DNA from: Gammaproteobacteria bacterium
Lineage (GTDB): Bacteria > Pseudomonadota > Gammaproteobacteria > PS1 > Pseudothioglobaceae
Length of the DNA stretch: 13,227 bases
Assembly (NCBI GenBank): GCA_015658965.1
Contig: DQNX01000110.1
Coordinates: forward strand, 1-13,227
Direction of reading: 5' to 3'
Below are positions 1-6,381 of this stretch, piece by piece. Each line of letters opens with the position of its first letter. The first letter of the stretch is position 1. The translations under genes and the position numbers were made by a program. The notes below the pieces were generated by a model. That model worked only from the letters and a program-made list of their open reading frames with translations. It was not told the origin of the DNA and ran no database searches.

Positions 1-702
1 GCCTGACATGCCTGCTAAATAAGGCAATAGTGTTACCAGCAATAACAACACTGTGTAAAGCAAAATCTGCACTCTGGTATAAGCCAAGCCGTGTGTTACT
101 GGCAGCATCGGCACATCAACTTTTTTGTACTCTTCAACTCGATAAATAGCCAATGCCCAGAAATGTGGCGGTGTCCAAACAAACACAATTAAAAACAAAA
201 GCAGGGCGTATTCAATGTTTTGTGTGCCGGAAATCGCCGTCCATCCAAGCACGGGGGGTGCGGCGCCTGCAGCGCCACCGATCACAATATTTTGTGGTGT
301 CGCGCGTTTTAAATACATGGTGTAAATCACCGCATAACCAATCAGTGAGACAAAGGTAAGCACCATGGTGATGGTGTTAACAAACAATTGCAAAATACCC
401 AACCCAGTCACGCCTAAAAACACACCCCACACCAACGCTTGGTTTCTGCTAACTTTGCCTTGCGGCAAAGGACGCTGACTGGTACGTGACATTTGAATAT
501 CGATTTGTTCATCAACAATATGGTTAAACACTGCGGCGGAAGCGGACGCCATAGAGATGCCTACTGAGGCGGCAATGACCAGCATGGCGTCTGGTAGGTA
601 GGGTGCGGGCACCGCCAAAAACATACCGACCACAGCCGTCAGCAAAATAAGTGCAACTACTTTAAGCTTACATAAACCGAGTAAATCCTTTAATGATGGC
701 AT
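1..702 (-). CDS. cyoE: Heme O synthase (protoheme IX farnesyltransferase), C-terminus cut by window edge
   Basis: This inner-membrane UbiA-family prenyltransferase transfers a farnesyl group to heme B to make heme O for heme-copper oxidases. The frame is open from an ATG at 702 to the left edge, giving 234 residues of the usual 290-300. Family motifs are visible: the first Asp-rich motif with N60, D64 and D68 followed by RTSQRPLPQG (73-82), the YLKRATPQN segment (130-138), GGAAGAAPPVLGW (142-154), TPPHFWALAIYR (177-188) and VPMLPVTHG (197-205). Several hydrophobic membrane segments are present. The start is supported by a GGAG ribosome site (complement of 709-712) six bases upstream. It lies 12 bases after the stop of the SCO-like gene and is probably cotranscribed with it, which points to an aa3-type cytochrome c oxidase (where it is usually called ctaB). 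Identification is firm; only the C-terminus is unseen. Confidence 0.95.
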   Translation of the reverse strand, partial: MPSLKDLLGLCKLKVVALILLTAVVGMFLAVPAPYLPDAMLVIAASVGISMASASAAVFNHIVDEQIDIQMSRTSQRPLPQGKVSRNQALVWGVFLGVTGLGILQLFVNTITMVLTFVSLIGYAVIYTMYLKRATPQNIVIGGAAGAAPPVLGWTAISGTQNIEYALLLFLIVFVWTPPHFWALAIYRVEEYKKVDVPMLPVTHGLAYTRVQILLYTVLLLLVTLLPYLAGMSG

Positions 703-714
703 AATAATCTCCGC

Positions 715-1248
715 TTAACCGATACGTGAATATTTAAACAAGCGCTTTAAATCTTTAAGCACACGCTTAACGCTTAAACCTTGCGGATTGTAGTGCAACA
801 TCACGTTGCCCAATGGGTCAATCAAAAACAAGGTATTTTCCGGAAATTCACGTAACTGTTGATTAAGCCCTTCACTCGGATGGGCAATTAGTACGCCGTA
901 CTCTTGGGTATCGGTCGTGCCATTAATTAACAGCATTCTTTGAATACGACGCATATTCTCATTCATCAGGATACGGATGGTTTTCATGTCTTTTAATGTT
1001 GTTATGCAGGCATCATTGCACTGGTCGGTTACATAAGCCAATGTCCACAACCCTTGCAAACTCCCCGGTGTGTGCCTGGCAAAAACCACGTCTTGTTCTT
1101 GCGTGGTGATAATTGGATTAACAAATGTTCCGTAATTAACCGTATTACTGGTAAAGGCGGTTGGGTTCCAATAAAAAAACGCCGTACCCAGCGCAATTGG
1201 CAAAACAAACGAAGCCAACAATATCCATAATTCTTTTTTAGAATTCAT
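715..1248 (-). CDS. SCO-like cytochrome oxidase assembly protein (membrane-anchored, thioredoxin-like fold)
   Basis: A 177-residue protein with one N-terminal membrane anchor (about residues 8-26) and a periplasmic thioredoxin-like domain. The CNDAC motif (C77, C81) sits where SCO proteins have their copper-binding CxxxC, and FLIDPLGNVMLHY (141-153) matches the late SCO strand-turn. It differs from classical SCO1: the usual copper-ligand His a few residues before that strand is absent (P136 lies at the equivalent place by my alignment). The stretch after CxxxC (RRIQRMLL, 100-107) and the C-terminus ending in KYSRIG resemble, from memory, the short protein usually found between SURF1 and ctaA in gammaproteobacterial cox clusters. 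Its role in oxidase assembly is inferred from the family and from the adjacent heme O synthase. The start has an AAGG ribosome site (complement of 1255-1258) and a good promoter upstream. Here neither SURF1 nor ctaA is adjacent. Confidence 0.82.
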   Translation of the reverse strand: MNSKKELWILLASFVLPIALGTAFFYWNPTAFTSNTVNYGTFVNPIITTQEQDVVFARHTPGSLQGLWTLAYVTDQCNDACITTLKDMKTIRILMNENMRRIQRMLLINGTTDTQEYGVLIAHPSEGLNQQLREFPENTLFLIDPLGNVMLHYNPQGLSVKRVLKDLKRLFKYSRIG

Positions 1249-1275
1249 AAAAAACCTTATTTTACAAAGCGCGAA

Positions 1276-1304
1276 ATGATACGCTTAAGTCGTTAAAAAA
1301 TCAA
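1276..1304 (-). promoter_or_regulatory. Sigma70-type promoter for the SCO-like/cyoE pair
   Basis: On the minus strand, TTGATT (1304-1299) and TATCAT (1281-1276) are separated by exactly 17 bases. The -10 matches consensus at five of six positions and the -35 at four of six. It lies just after the hisF stop, so the oxidase assembly genes can be transcribed independently of hisF. The predicted leader to the ATG at 1248 is about 20 bases and contains an AAGG ribosome site. Confidence 0.6.
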
Positions 1305-1315
1305 TCTTGTCAAAG

Positions 1316-2089
1316 TTACAACCTGACTTCTATGCCGTTTTTTTGCATCGCCAGTTTTGCCTCTGCTATCGTGTACTCGCCAAAATGAAAAATACTGGCT
1401 GCCAACACTGCATCAGCACCACCCTTTAACACGCCTTCAGACAAGTGTTCTAAATTACCCACACCGCCTGAGGCAATCACCGGCACGTCAACTGCCTCTG
1501 ACACGGCTTTGGTGAGTGCCAAATCAAAACCGGTTTTAACCCCATCACAATCCATTGAGGTTAATAACACCTCGCCTGCACCGTGTTCGCCTTGGGTCAT
1601 TTTCACGGCCCACTCAACTGCATCAATGCCCGTGGTTTTACGCCCACCGTGGGTAAAAATTTCCCACCTTGGTGGATTGTCTGAGACCTGTTTGGCATCA
1701 ATAGCGATAACAATACACTGCGAGCCAAATTTTTCACTCAGCTCATTAATCAAACCGGGATTAAAAATAGCGGCTGAATTTACCGCAACTTTATCCGCCC
1801 CTGCATTTAACATGGCGCGTACGTCTTCGGGCTTTCGAATACCGCCACCAACCGTTAGTGGAATAAACACTTGTTCGGCAATACTTTCCACCATGTGTAT
1901 GGTGGTATCACGGCCTTCGTGTGAAGCGGTAATGTCTAAAAACGTGATCTCATCAGCGCCTTCAAGGTCATAACGTTTCGCCACCTCAACCGGGTTGCCA
2001 GCATCTTTAATATCAACAAATTGCACGCCCTTAACTACGCGACCATCACGCACATCAAGGCAGGGAATAATTCTTTTGGCTAAACTCAT
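1316..2089 (-). CDS. hisF: Imidazole glycerol phosphate synthase, cyclase subunit HisF
   Basis: HisF is the cyclase half of the HisF-HisH enzyme. It uses ammonia from HisH to convert PRFAR to imidazole glycerol phosphate (histidine pathway) and AICAR (returned to purine synthesis). The 257 residues are full length for this (beta/alpha)8 barrel. The catalytic aspartates are D12 in IIPCLDV and D131 in IAIDAK. Phosphate-binding loops are TVGGGI (79-84) and IASGGVG (205-211). The start is fixed by the family N-terminus MSLAKRIIPCLD. No ribosome site precedes it, and a TAAAAT hexamer ends seven bases before the ATG, suggesting a leaderless message. hisF is usually in a hisHAFI run; here it stands without other his genes, upstream of oxidase assembly genes. 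Cytoplasmic. Confidence 0.97.
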   Translation of the reverse strand: MSLAKRIIPCLDVRDGRVVKGVQFVDIKDAGNPVEVAKRYDLEGADEITFLDITASHEGRDTTIHMVESIAEQVFIPLTVGGGIRKPEDVRAMLNAGADKVAVNSAAIFNPGLINELSEKFGSQCIVIAIDAKQVSDNPPRWEIFTHGGRKTTGIDAVEWAVKMTQGEHGAGEVLLTSMDCDGVKTGFDLALTKAVSEAVDVPVIASGGVGNLEHLSEGVLKGGADAVLAASIFHFGEYTIAEAKLAMQKNGIEVRL

Positions 2090-2096
2090 AAGTGTA

Positions 2097-2102
2097 ATTT
2101 TA
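2097..2102 (-). promoter_or_regulatory. Candidate -10 element for hisF (possible leaderless start)
   Basis: TAAAAT reads on the minus strand from 2102 to 2097, with seven bases between it and the hisF ATG (2089). A normal start point 6-8 bases after the -10 would fall at or next to the ATG. I see no convincing -35 at 16-18 bases. An alternative -10, TATAAA (2113-2108), would give a leader of about a dozen bases, still without a ribosome site. Confidence 0.35.
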
Positions 2103-2133
2103 CCGTATTTATACTTTCAAAAGGCTGGTGCCG

Positions 2134-2143
2134 ACCTATAGGT
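2134..2143. repeat. 10-bp perfect palindrome in the hisF/uppS divergent region
   Basis: ACCTATAGGT is a perfect palindrome that abuts and shares one base with the uppS -10 candidate. It could be a regulator site for either divergent gene, but a 10-bp palindrome can also occur by chance; no second copy was noticed in the window. Confidence 0.3.
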
Positions 2144-2148
2144 ATAAT
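2143..2148 (+). promoter_or_regulatory. Candidate -10 element for uppS (possible leaderless start)
   Basis: A perfect TATAAT ends seven bases before the uppS ATG at 2156, so transcription would be expected to start at or very near the start codon. No good -35 lies at 16-18 bases upstream and no TG extension is present. The only purine-rich stretch (AGGT, 2140-2143) overlaps the -10 itself and is too far from the ATG to be a normal ribosome site. Confidence 0.45.
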
Positions 2149-2155
2149 TAACCCC

Positions 2156-2869
2156 ATGAGTATACCCAAACACATTGCAATTATTATGGACGGTAACGGT
2201 CGTTGGGCGTCGAAACGCTTCTTGCCACGCATACACGGCCACCAAAAAGGGGTTAAAGCCGTACGTAAAGTGGTTAAACACTGTGGCAAACTGGGTGTTG
2301 AAACACTCACCTTGTTTGCTTTTAGTAGTGAAAATAAAAACCGCTCAACTGAGGAAGTATCCTTGCTGTTTAAGCTATTTTTAAGTGTATTAAAACAAGA
2401 AACCAACAAACTCAATAAACACAATGTTCGGCTTAAAATTATTGGTGATATGGGTCTGTTTCCTAAAGAAGTACAACAAATGGCGATTGATGCACAAGCA
2501 CTATTGGCTAATAACACTGGGCTCACCCTAGTGATTGCTGCCAACTATGGCGGGCAATGGGACATTGCACAAGCGGCACAACAAATTGCTAAGCGCGCAG
2601 CCAATGGCGAAATTAATGTTGACGACATAAATATCGATACTTTTGCTCAATACTTGTGCTTGGCAGATCATCCAAAAGTTGACTTATTAATCCGCACCAG
2701 TGGCGAGCTCAGAATTAGCAACTTCTTGCTCTGGGACATCGCCTATAGCGAGCTGTATTTTACCGACACCCTATGGCCAGATTTCAGTCCTAAAGCGATC
2801 GATAAAGCCGTTGAGAGTTTTAATAATCGCGATCGTCGTTTTGGTGCGCGTGAGGACAAGGCATGCTAA
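2156..2869 (+). CDS. uppS: Undecaprenyl diphosphate synthase (cis-prenyltransferase)
   Basis: This cytoplasmic enzyme adds eight isopentenyl units in cis configuration to farnesyl diphosphate, giving the C55 lipid carrier for peptidoglycan and O-antigen assembly. The 237 residues match the family. Visible motifs are HIAIIMDGNGRWA (6-18) with the magnesium-binding and catalytic D12, FAFSSEN (54-60), ANYGG (129-133), and LLIRTSGELRISNFLLW (177-193) followed by YSELYFTDTLWPDF (197-210). The substrate-loop Trp usual after SSEN (W75 in E. coli) is Lys here (K61). The start is fixed because conserved sequence begins at residue 6. It heads the uppS-cdsA-dxr block and overlaps cdsA by seven bases. 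In relatives it usually follows pyrH/frr; here it is the first gene, divergent from hisF. Confidence 0.97.
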   Translation: MSIPKHIAIIMDGNGRWASKRFLPRIHGHQKGVKAVRKVVKHCGKLGVETLTLFAFSSENKNRSTEEVSLLFKLFLSVLKQETNKLNKHNVRLKIIGDMGLFPKEVQQMAIDAQALLANNTGLTLVIAANYGGQWDIAQAAQQIAKRAANGEINVDDINIDTFAQYLCLADHPKVDLLIRTSGELRISNFLLWDIAYSELYFTDTLWPDFSPKAIDKAVESFNNRDRRFGAREDKAC

Positions 2870-3681
2870 GTGGAATAGCGCAAAGAGTAGTTACCGCACT
2901 GGTCTTGGCACCGGTCTTTATTTGGGCAATATTCGCCCTACCCAACGATTACTTTTCTTACTTGTTGCTGGCTTTTGTTGCGCTCGGTGCTTGGGAGTTT
3001 TCACGATTAATTAAAATTACTAAGCCTGTCGGCAGGACTTCATTGACTCTGTTTATTGTGGGTTGTGCGCTGGTTGCAAATCACCACGCACAAAACTTAG
3101 ACAACTTATACGTCTTGCTTTATGTTTCTATTGCTTGGTGGGGGCTGAACTTATTTTGGGTGATACGTTATCCCAGTCACGCCCAAACTTGGTATGGGTC
3201 TGGCATTATTCGATCAATGAATGGCGTGCTATTATTAGCGCCTATGTGGGTTGCTCTGGTTAGCTTACATTCAAAAGGTGGCGAATATTTTTTACTGTTA
3301 ATGTTGCTGATTTGGGGTGCAGATTCAGGTGCTTATTTTGTCGGTAGGAAGTTTGGTAAACGCAAGCTTGCGCCTAAAGTCAGCCCAGGAAAATCAATTG
3401 AAGGGGTTGTGGGTGGTGTTGGTTTTGCTCTGATTGTGATGATTGTTTTCTTACAAACTCAAGCCATTGACTCAGAAAAATATCTGGGCTACTTGGTTTT
3501 GGCGATTGTTGTCTCTAGCGTTTCAGTGTTGGGTGATTTGTTTGAAAGTCTGTTTAAGCGTGAATCCGGGCTGAAAGACAGCGGGCAAATTTTGCCCGGC
3601 CATGGTGGGGTGCTTGATCGTATTGATTCGCTCACCGCAGCCGCACCCTTCTTCTTGCTTGGATTAATAACTCTGCTATGA
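2863..3681 (+). CDS. cdsA: Phosphatidate cytidylyltransferase (CDP-diacylglycerol synthase)
   Basis: CdsA activates phosphatidic acid with CTP to CDP-diacylglycerol, the precursor of all bacterial glycerophospholipids, in the inner membrane. The 272 residues show multiple hydrophobic helices, for example around 10-26, 33-47, 60-72, 84-101, 120-135, 141-151, 183-198, 208-222 and 258-272. Conserved motifs are GADSGAY (152-158), SPGKSIEG (174-181), GDLFES (224-229), KRESGLKDSG (232-241) and PGHGGVLDRIDS (245-256), the last parts forming the family signature with its acidic catalytic residues. The ATG lies within the end of uppS (seven-base overlap) with GAGG (2852-2855) seven bases upstream. The stop overlaps the dxr start as ATGA, so translation is probably coupled. 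Confidence 0.97.
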   Translation: MLSGIAQRVVTALVLAPVFIWAIFALPNDYFSYLLLAFVALGAWEFSRLIKITKPVGRTSLTLFIVGCALVANHHAQNLDNLYVLLYVSIAWWGLNLFWVIRYPSHAQTWYGSGIIRSMNGVLLLAPMWVALVSLHSKGGEYFLLLMLLIWGADSGAYFVGRKFGKRKLAPKVSPGKSIEGVVGGVGFALIVMIVFLQTQAIDSEKYLGYLVLAIVVSSVSVLGDLFESLFKRESGLKDSGQILPGHGGVLDRIDSLTAAAPFFLLGLITLL

Positions 3682-4829
3682 AAAACATAACTCTCTTAGG
3701 CGCTACTGGGTCTATTGGAAAAAGCACTTTGTCGGTGGTGGACCAACACCGCGACAAATTCAATATCTTCGCACTTAGTGCCAATACCAGCTGGGAGAAG
3801 ATGGCCCAATTGTGTCATCGATACCAGCCAAAATTTGCAGTAATGATGGATGAAAATGCGGCTTCACAGCTACAAAGCGCGCTCGACAACGACACCATAG
3901 TACTTAGTGGTGAACAAGCCTTATGCGACATTGCTGCACACGAACAAACCGATTATGTCATGGCAGCCATTGTGGGTGCTGTAGGCATGTCTTCTGCTTT
4001 GGCAGCGGCCAAAGCGGGCAAACGCATTATGTTGGCCAACAAAGAATCGTTGGTTTTGGCGGGCGACATCTTTATGGATACAGTGAAAAATTCTGGCGCA
4101 GAGCTGATTCCAGTTGATTCAGAACACAGCGCTATTTTTCAGTGCTTACAGAGTGGTCGATCGGGTTTAAGCAAAATTCAGCTAACCGCTAGTGGTGGTC
4201 CGTTTCTACATACGCCGTTAAGTGAATTACAATCAATAACGCCTGACGAGGCCTGTGCGCACCCAAATTGGTCAATGGGTCGAAAAATTTCAGTTGATTC
4301 AGCCACCATGATGAATAAAGGCTTAGAAGTCATTGAGGCTTATTATTTATTTAATCTAAAGCCTGAACAGATCGATGTGGTGATGCATCCACAAAGTATT
4401 GTTCATTCTTCGGTTTATTATAAAGATGGCTCGACCTTATCACAGCTGGGCAACCCTGATATGCGCAGTGTCATTTCTTATGCAATGGCTTATCCTCGGC
4501 GTATTAGTGCTGGCGTAGCGCCACTTGACCTAGCCAGCAACCCGCCGCTAGAATTCTACAGCCCCGACCTTGACAAGTTCGCTTGCCTAAAATTGGCGTT
4601 TGATGCATTGAAACAAGGCGGTAACGCCATGGGTACAATTAACGCGGCCAACGAAGTAGCCGTTGATGCGTTTTTAAAGCAGACGATTAATTTTTTAGAC
4701 ATAGCGCTTGTTATTGAGCAAACACTTGAACAAACAAAACACGCTGTCTTGAACAGCCTTGATGCCATTATTGCCAACGACCAAACAGCGCGAGAGTTGG
4801 CCACTCAAATTGTTGCCAAATATGCTTAG
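3678..4829 (+). CDS. dxr: 1-deoxy-D-xylulose 5-phosphate reductoisomerase
   Basis: Dxr (IspC) carries out the second step of the non-mevalonate isoprenoid pathway, converting DXP to 2-C-methyl-D-erythritol 4-phosphate with NADPH. The product feeds UppS two genes upstream. The protein has 383 residues. The NADPH-binding GATGSIG is at 8-14, LANKESLV at 119-126, the metal ligands D147 and E149 in PVDSEHS and E217 in MMNKGLEVIEA, with K214 alongside. S172 in TASGGPF and H195 in AHPNWSMGRK match substrate-phosphate residues S186 and H209 of the E. coli enzyme, and VVMHPQSIVHS spans 234-244. Nothing essential is missing. The ATGA overlap with cdsA and the eight-base overlap with the following M23 gene indicate one transcript. 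Cytoplasmic. Confidence 0.98.
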   Translation: MKNITLLGATGSIGKSTLSVVDQHRDKFNIFALSANTSWEKMAQLCHRYQPKFAVMMDENAASQLQSALDNDTIVLSGEQALCDIAAHEQTDYVMAAIVGAVGMSSALAAAKAGKRIMLANKESLVLAGDIFMDTVKNSGAELIPVDSEHSAIFQCLQSGRSGLSKIQLTASGGPFLHTPLSELQSITPDEACAHPNWSMGRKISVDSATMMNKGLEVIEAYYLFNLKPEQIDVVMHPQSIVHSSVYYKDGSTLSQLGNPDMRSVISYAMAYPRRISAGVAPLDLASNPPLEFYSPDLDKFACLKLAFDALKQGGNAMGTINAANEVAVDAFLKQTINFLDIALVIEQTLEQTKHAVLNSLDAIIANDQTARELATQIVAKYA

Positions 4830-5658
4830 TCGTACTTTATTTTTAATTGTCTCTATACTGCTGATCAGCCCGTCTAGCGCCTTGACATACGGCTCTAACA
4901 CGCCAGAACACACCACCATCACCATTACACGTTCGCTTAATTATGATGCAAAAAAAGCCAACATTAGTCCAAAAATTGTTGATGACATTATTCGTATATT
5001 TTCATGGGAAATTGATTTCAACAGGGACTTGCGAAAAGGCGATCGATTTATTATTGTTGGCAACCGCGGCGCTAATCCCAGTGCGCTGATCTACATAGGT
5101 GCAACAAAACGCGTGGCTGTTTTTTCCTATACAGACAAGCTTGGACGTACCGGCTATTACGACATCAACGGAAAATCACTGTATCCTAGCTTTTTAAGGG
5201 CACCTTTAAAATACAAGCGCATCAGCTCTAAGTTCCAAAGAAAACGGTTCCACCCAATTTTAAAAACTTGGAGGCCGCACAGAGCGGTTGATTATGCCGC
5301 CAAAACAGGGGCACCGGTTTATTCTGTCGCCAGTGGGGTTGTCCAATATCGAAAAAGAATGGGTGCTCTGGGTAACGTTATCTATATTAAACATGGCAGT
5401 AATTATGTAACTGTGTATGCACATCTGTCTAAGTTTTCCAGTGGACTCCGGCCTTCGTCTAAGGTTAGAAAAGGTCAAGTTATTGGTTACGTAGGCTCAA
5501 CTGGAAGATCGACTGGACCTCATCTACACTATGAATTGCGCTACAAAGGCATACGTAAAAACCCACTAACGCATCCTTTGCCTAAGCAAAAGCAGGTAGA
5601 CCCTTCTGACTATTGGCGTTTTAAAAACAAAGCCAACGCGCTCTTACGTAGCTTATAA
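4822..5658 (+). CDS. Secreted M23-family peptidoglycan endopeptidase (MepM-like)
   Basis: This is a LytM/M23 zinc metallopeptidase predicted to cleave peptide cross-links of peptidoglycan in the periplasm. I choose the ATG at 4822, inside the end of dxr, giving 278 residues that start with a signal peptide (MLSRTLFLIVSILLISPSSA, cleavage near 20). The longer open frame from 4759 would put 21 polar residues before it. Residues 45-130 resemble the spacer domain preceding the catalytic part of MepM (SWEIDFNRDLRKGDRF, 61-76). The catalytic domain has HRAVD (H153, D157), H201 in YAHLSKF, and HLH (234-236), all M23 residues intact, so it should be active and not a NlpD/EnvC-like activator. No LysM domain is seen. 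No ribosome site precedes it; the overlap suggests coupling to dxr. It occupies the position where rseP normally follows dxr. Confidence 0.9.
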   Translation: MLSRTLFLIVSILLISPSSALTYGSNTPEHTTITITRSLNYDAKKANISPKIVDDIIRIFSWEIDFNRDLRKGDRFIIVGNRGANPSALIYIGATKRVAVFSYTDKLGRTGYYDINGKSLYPSFLRAPLKYKRISSKFQRKRFHPILKTWRPHRAVDYAAKTGAPVYSVASGVVQYRKRMGALGNVIYIKHGSNYVTVYAHLSKFSSGLRPSSKVRKGQVIGYVGSTGRSTGPHLHYELRYKGIRKNPLTHPLPKQKQVDPSDYWRFKNKANALLRSL

Positions 5659-5659
5659 A

Positions 5660-6271
5660 CTATTGGCTGACTAGCCAGCCTCGCCAATTTTTAACATCAA
5701 GATTTCTCCAATGCCCGCCATCAATATGCTGGGCCTGATATTCAGATGCGCCCTTAACCTTATTTAAAACCGCAAATGTAATCAACTCACCAATACGCTG
5801 CTTGTCTTTAGTGCCTGGCACCAAAGATTCGTTTCTAATCACGGCCGCAATAAAAGCGGCGTTTGCATTGCCATGTGCCGCAAAAGATTCTTCGAATAAA
5901 TTAAGGGCTAAAAAATCGTTTTTAACAAAGCCACCGTCGCCATCCAGTAAATACAAAGCATACTCATACAGCGCAGGATCATGGCTTTGTCTTACTAATT
6001 TAATCAGCATCTCGTTGGCAACACGAACTTGTGGCTGATGACCCATGAGTGTATTTCCCTGGCGGATTTGTTTAGAGGTTTCGTACGCAGCATCGAAATC
6101 GTTTAGATCGAAAGCGCCTTTAAGCAGCAAGGATTGGCCACGCAACACCACGTCACGTGAGCCAATTTCATTGCCTATCTGAATCAGTCGTAGCGCGCCA
6201 TCAGTCAAGGGTGAAGCCACTGAAAACTGGGCCATCAGTAGGGTGGTAATTAGAAAAATTTTTATCATCAT
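5660..6271 (-). CDS. Secreted protein with a Sel1-like repeat, function unknown
   Basis: A 203-residue protein with a clear signal peptide (MMIKIFLITTLLMAQFSVAS, cleavage near 19-20), so periplasmic. The middle is helical; residues about 99-145 fit a Sel1/TPR-like helix pair: ALYEYALYLLDGDGGFVKND followed by an Ala-rich AAHGNANAAFIA. The region before it (about 35-75) may hold another degenerate helical repeat. No catalytic motif or lipobox is visible. Sel1-type proteins usually serve as protein-interaction scaffolds, but no partner is indicated here. The gene converges on the M23 gene with one base between stops and diverges from purC. Two tandem ATG codons (6271 and 6268) are possible starts; no ribosome site precedes either. 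I do not recognise a named family. Confidence 0.75.
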   Translation of the reverse strand: MMIKIFLITTLLMAQFSVASPLTDGALRLIQIGNEIGSRDVVLRGQSLLLKGAFDLNDFDAAYETSKQIRQGNTLMGHQPQVRVANEMLIKLVRQSHDPALYEYALYLLDGDGGFVKNDFLALNLFEESFAAHGNANAAFIAAVIRNESLVPGTKDKQRIGELITFAVLNKVKGASEYQAQHIDGGHWRNLDVKNWRGWLVSQ

Positions 6272-6283
6272 ACTATGATGTGA

Positions 6284-6292
6284 ATTTTACCA
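6284..6292 (-). promoter_or_regulatory. Extended -10 promoter candidate for the Sel1-like gene
   Basis: The minus strand reads TGGTAAAAT from 6292 to 6284, an extended -10 (TGn plus TAAAAT). It ends 12 bases before the ATG at 6271, so the leader would be only about five to six bases with no ribosome site. No good -35 was found, which an extended -10 does not strictly require. Confidence 0.4.
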
Positions 6293-6345
6293 CAAACGCG
6301 CATTGACGCTTCCGACATTCGTATTTTCAATGTTGGGATTAAGGT

Positions 6346-6351
6346 TAAAAT
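6346..6351 (+). promoter_or_regulatory. Candidate -10 element for the purC operon
   Basis: TAAAAT lies in the 110-bp divergent region, with start expected near 6358 and a leader of about 24 bases that includes the purC ribosome site. The upstream -35 is weak (TTTTCA at 6324-6329, 16-bp spacing). A better -35 look-alike, TTGACG (6303-6308), has no -10 at suitable spacing. Confidence 0.3.
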
Positions 6352-6371
6352 AACAGATAAAAATTATCGAC

Positions 6372-6376
6372 AGGAA
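6372..6376 (+). promoter_or_regulatory. Ribosome binding site that fixes the purC TTG start
   Basis: AGGAA lies five bases before a TTG codon at 6382. The frame upstream contains no ATG or GTG and closes with TAA at 6358-6360, so TTG is the only reasonable start that keeps the conserved N-terminus. Confidence 0.7.
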
Positions 6377-6381
6377 ACCTC

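Noticed and set aside
153..359. Small plus-strand frame at the left edge
   Set aside because: It is antisense to heme O synthase, whose reading frame shows strong family motifs throughout.
1509..1973. Long open frame on the plus strand opposite hisF (154 codons)
   Set aside because: It is fully antisense to a well-supported gene, has no recognisable motif, and arises from the codon pattern of hisF.
2086..2544. Open frame on the minus strand opposite uppS (152 codons)
   Set aside because: It lies inside a certain uppS gene and its translation (Ser/Leu/Cys-rich, low complexity) looks like a shadow.
4759..4821. Upstream in-frame extension of the M23 gene by 21 codons
   Set aside because: It would sit deep inside dxr and place polar residues ahead of a clear signal peptide. 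The ATG at 4822 gives a normal secreted protein.
5664..5677. TGGCT/AGCCA hairpin between the convergent genes as a bidirectional terminator
   Set aside because: It has a 5-bp stem without a T-run on either strand; too weak to call.
6290..6310. Possible PurR operator upstream of purC
   Set aside because: The bases around CAAACGCG match only part of the E. coli PurR consensus and lack its palindromic symmetry.
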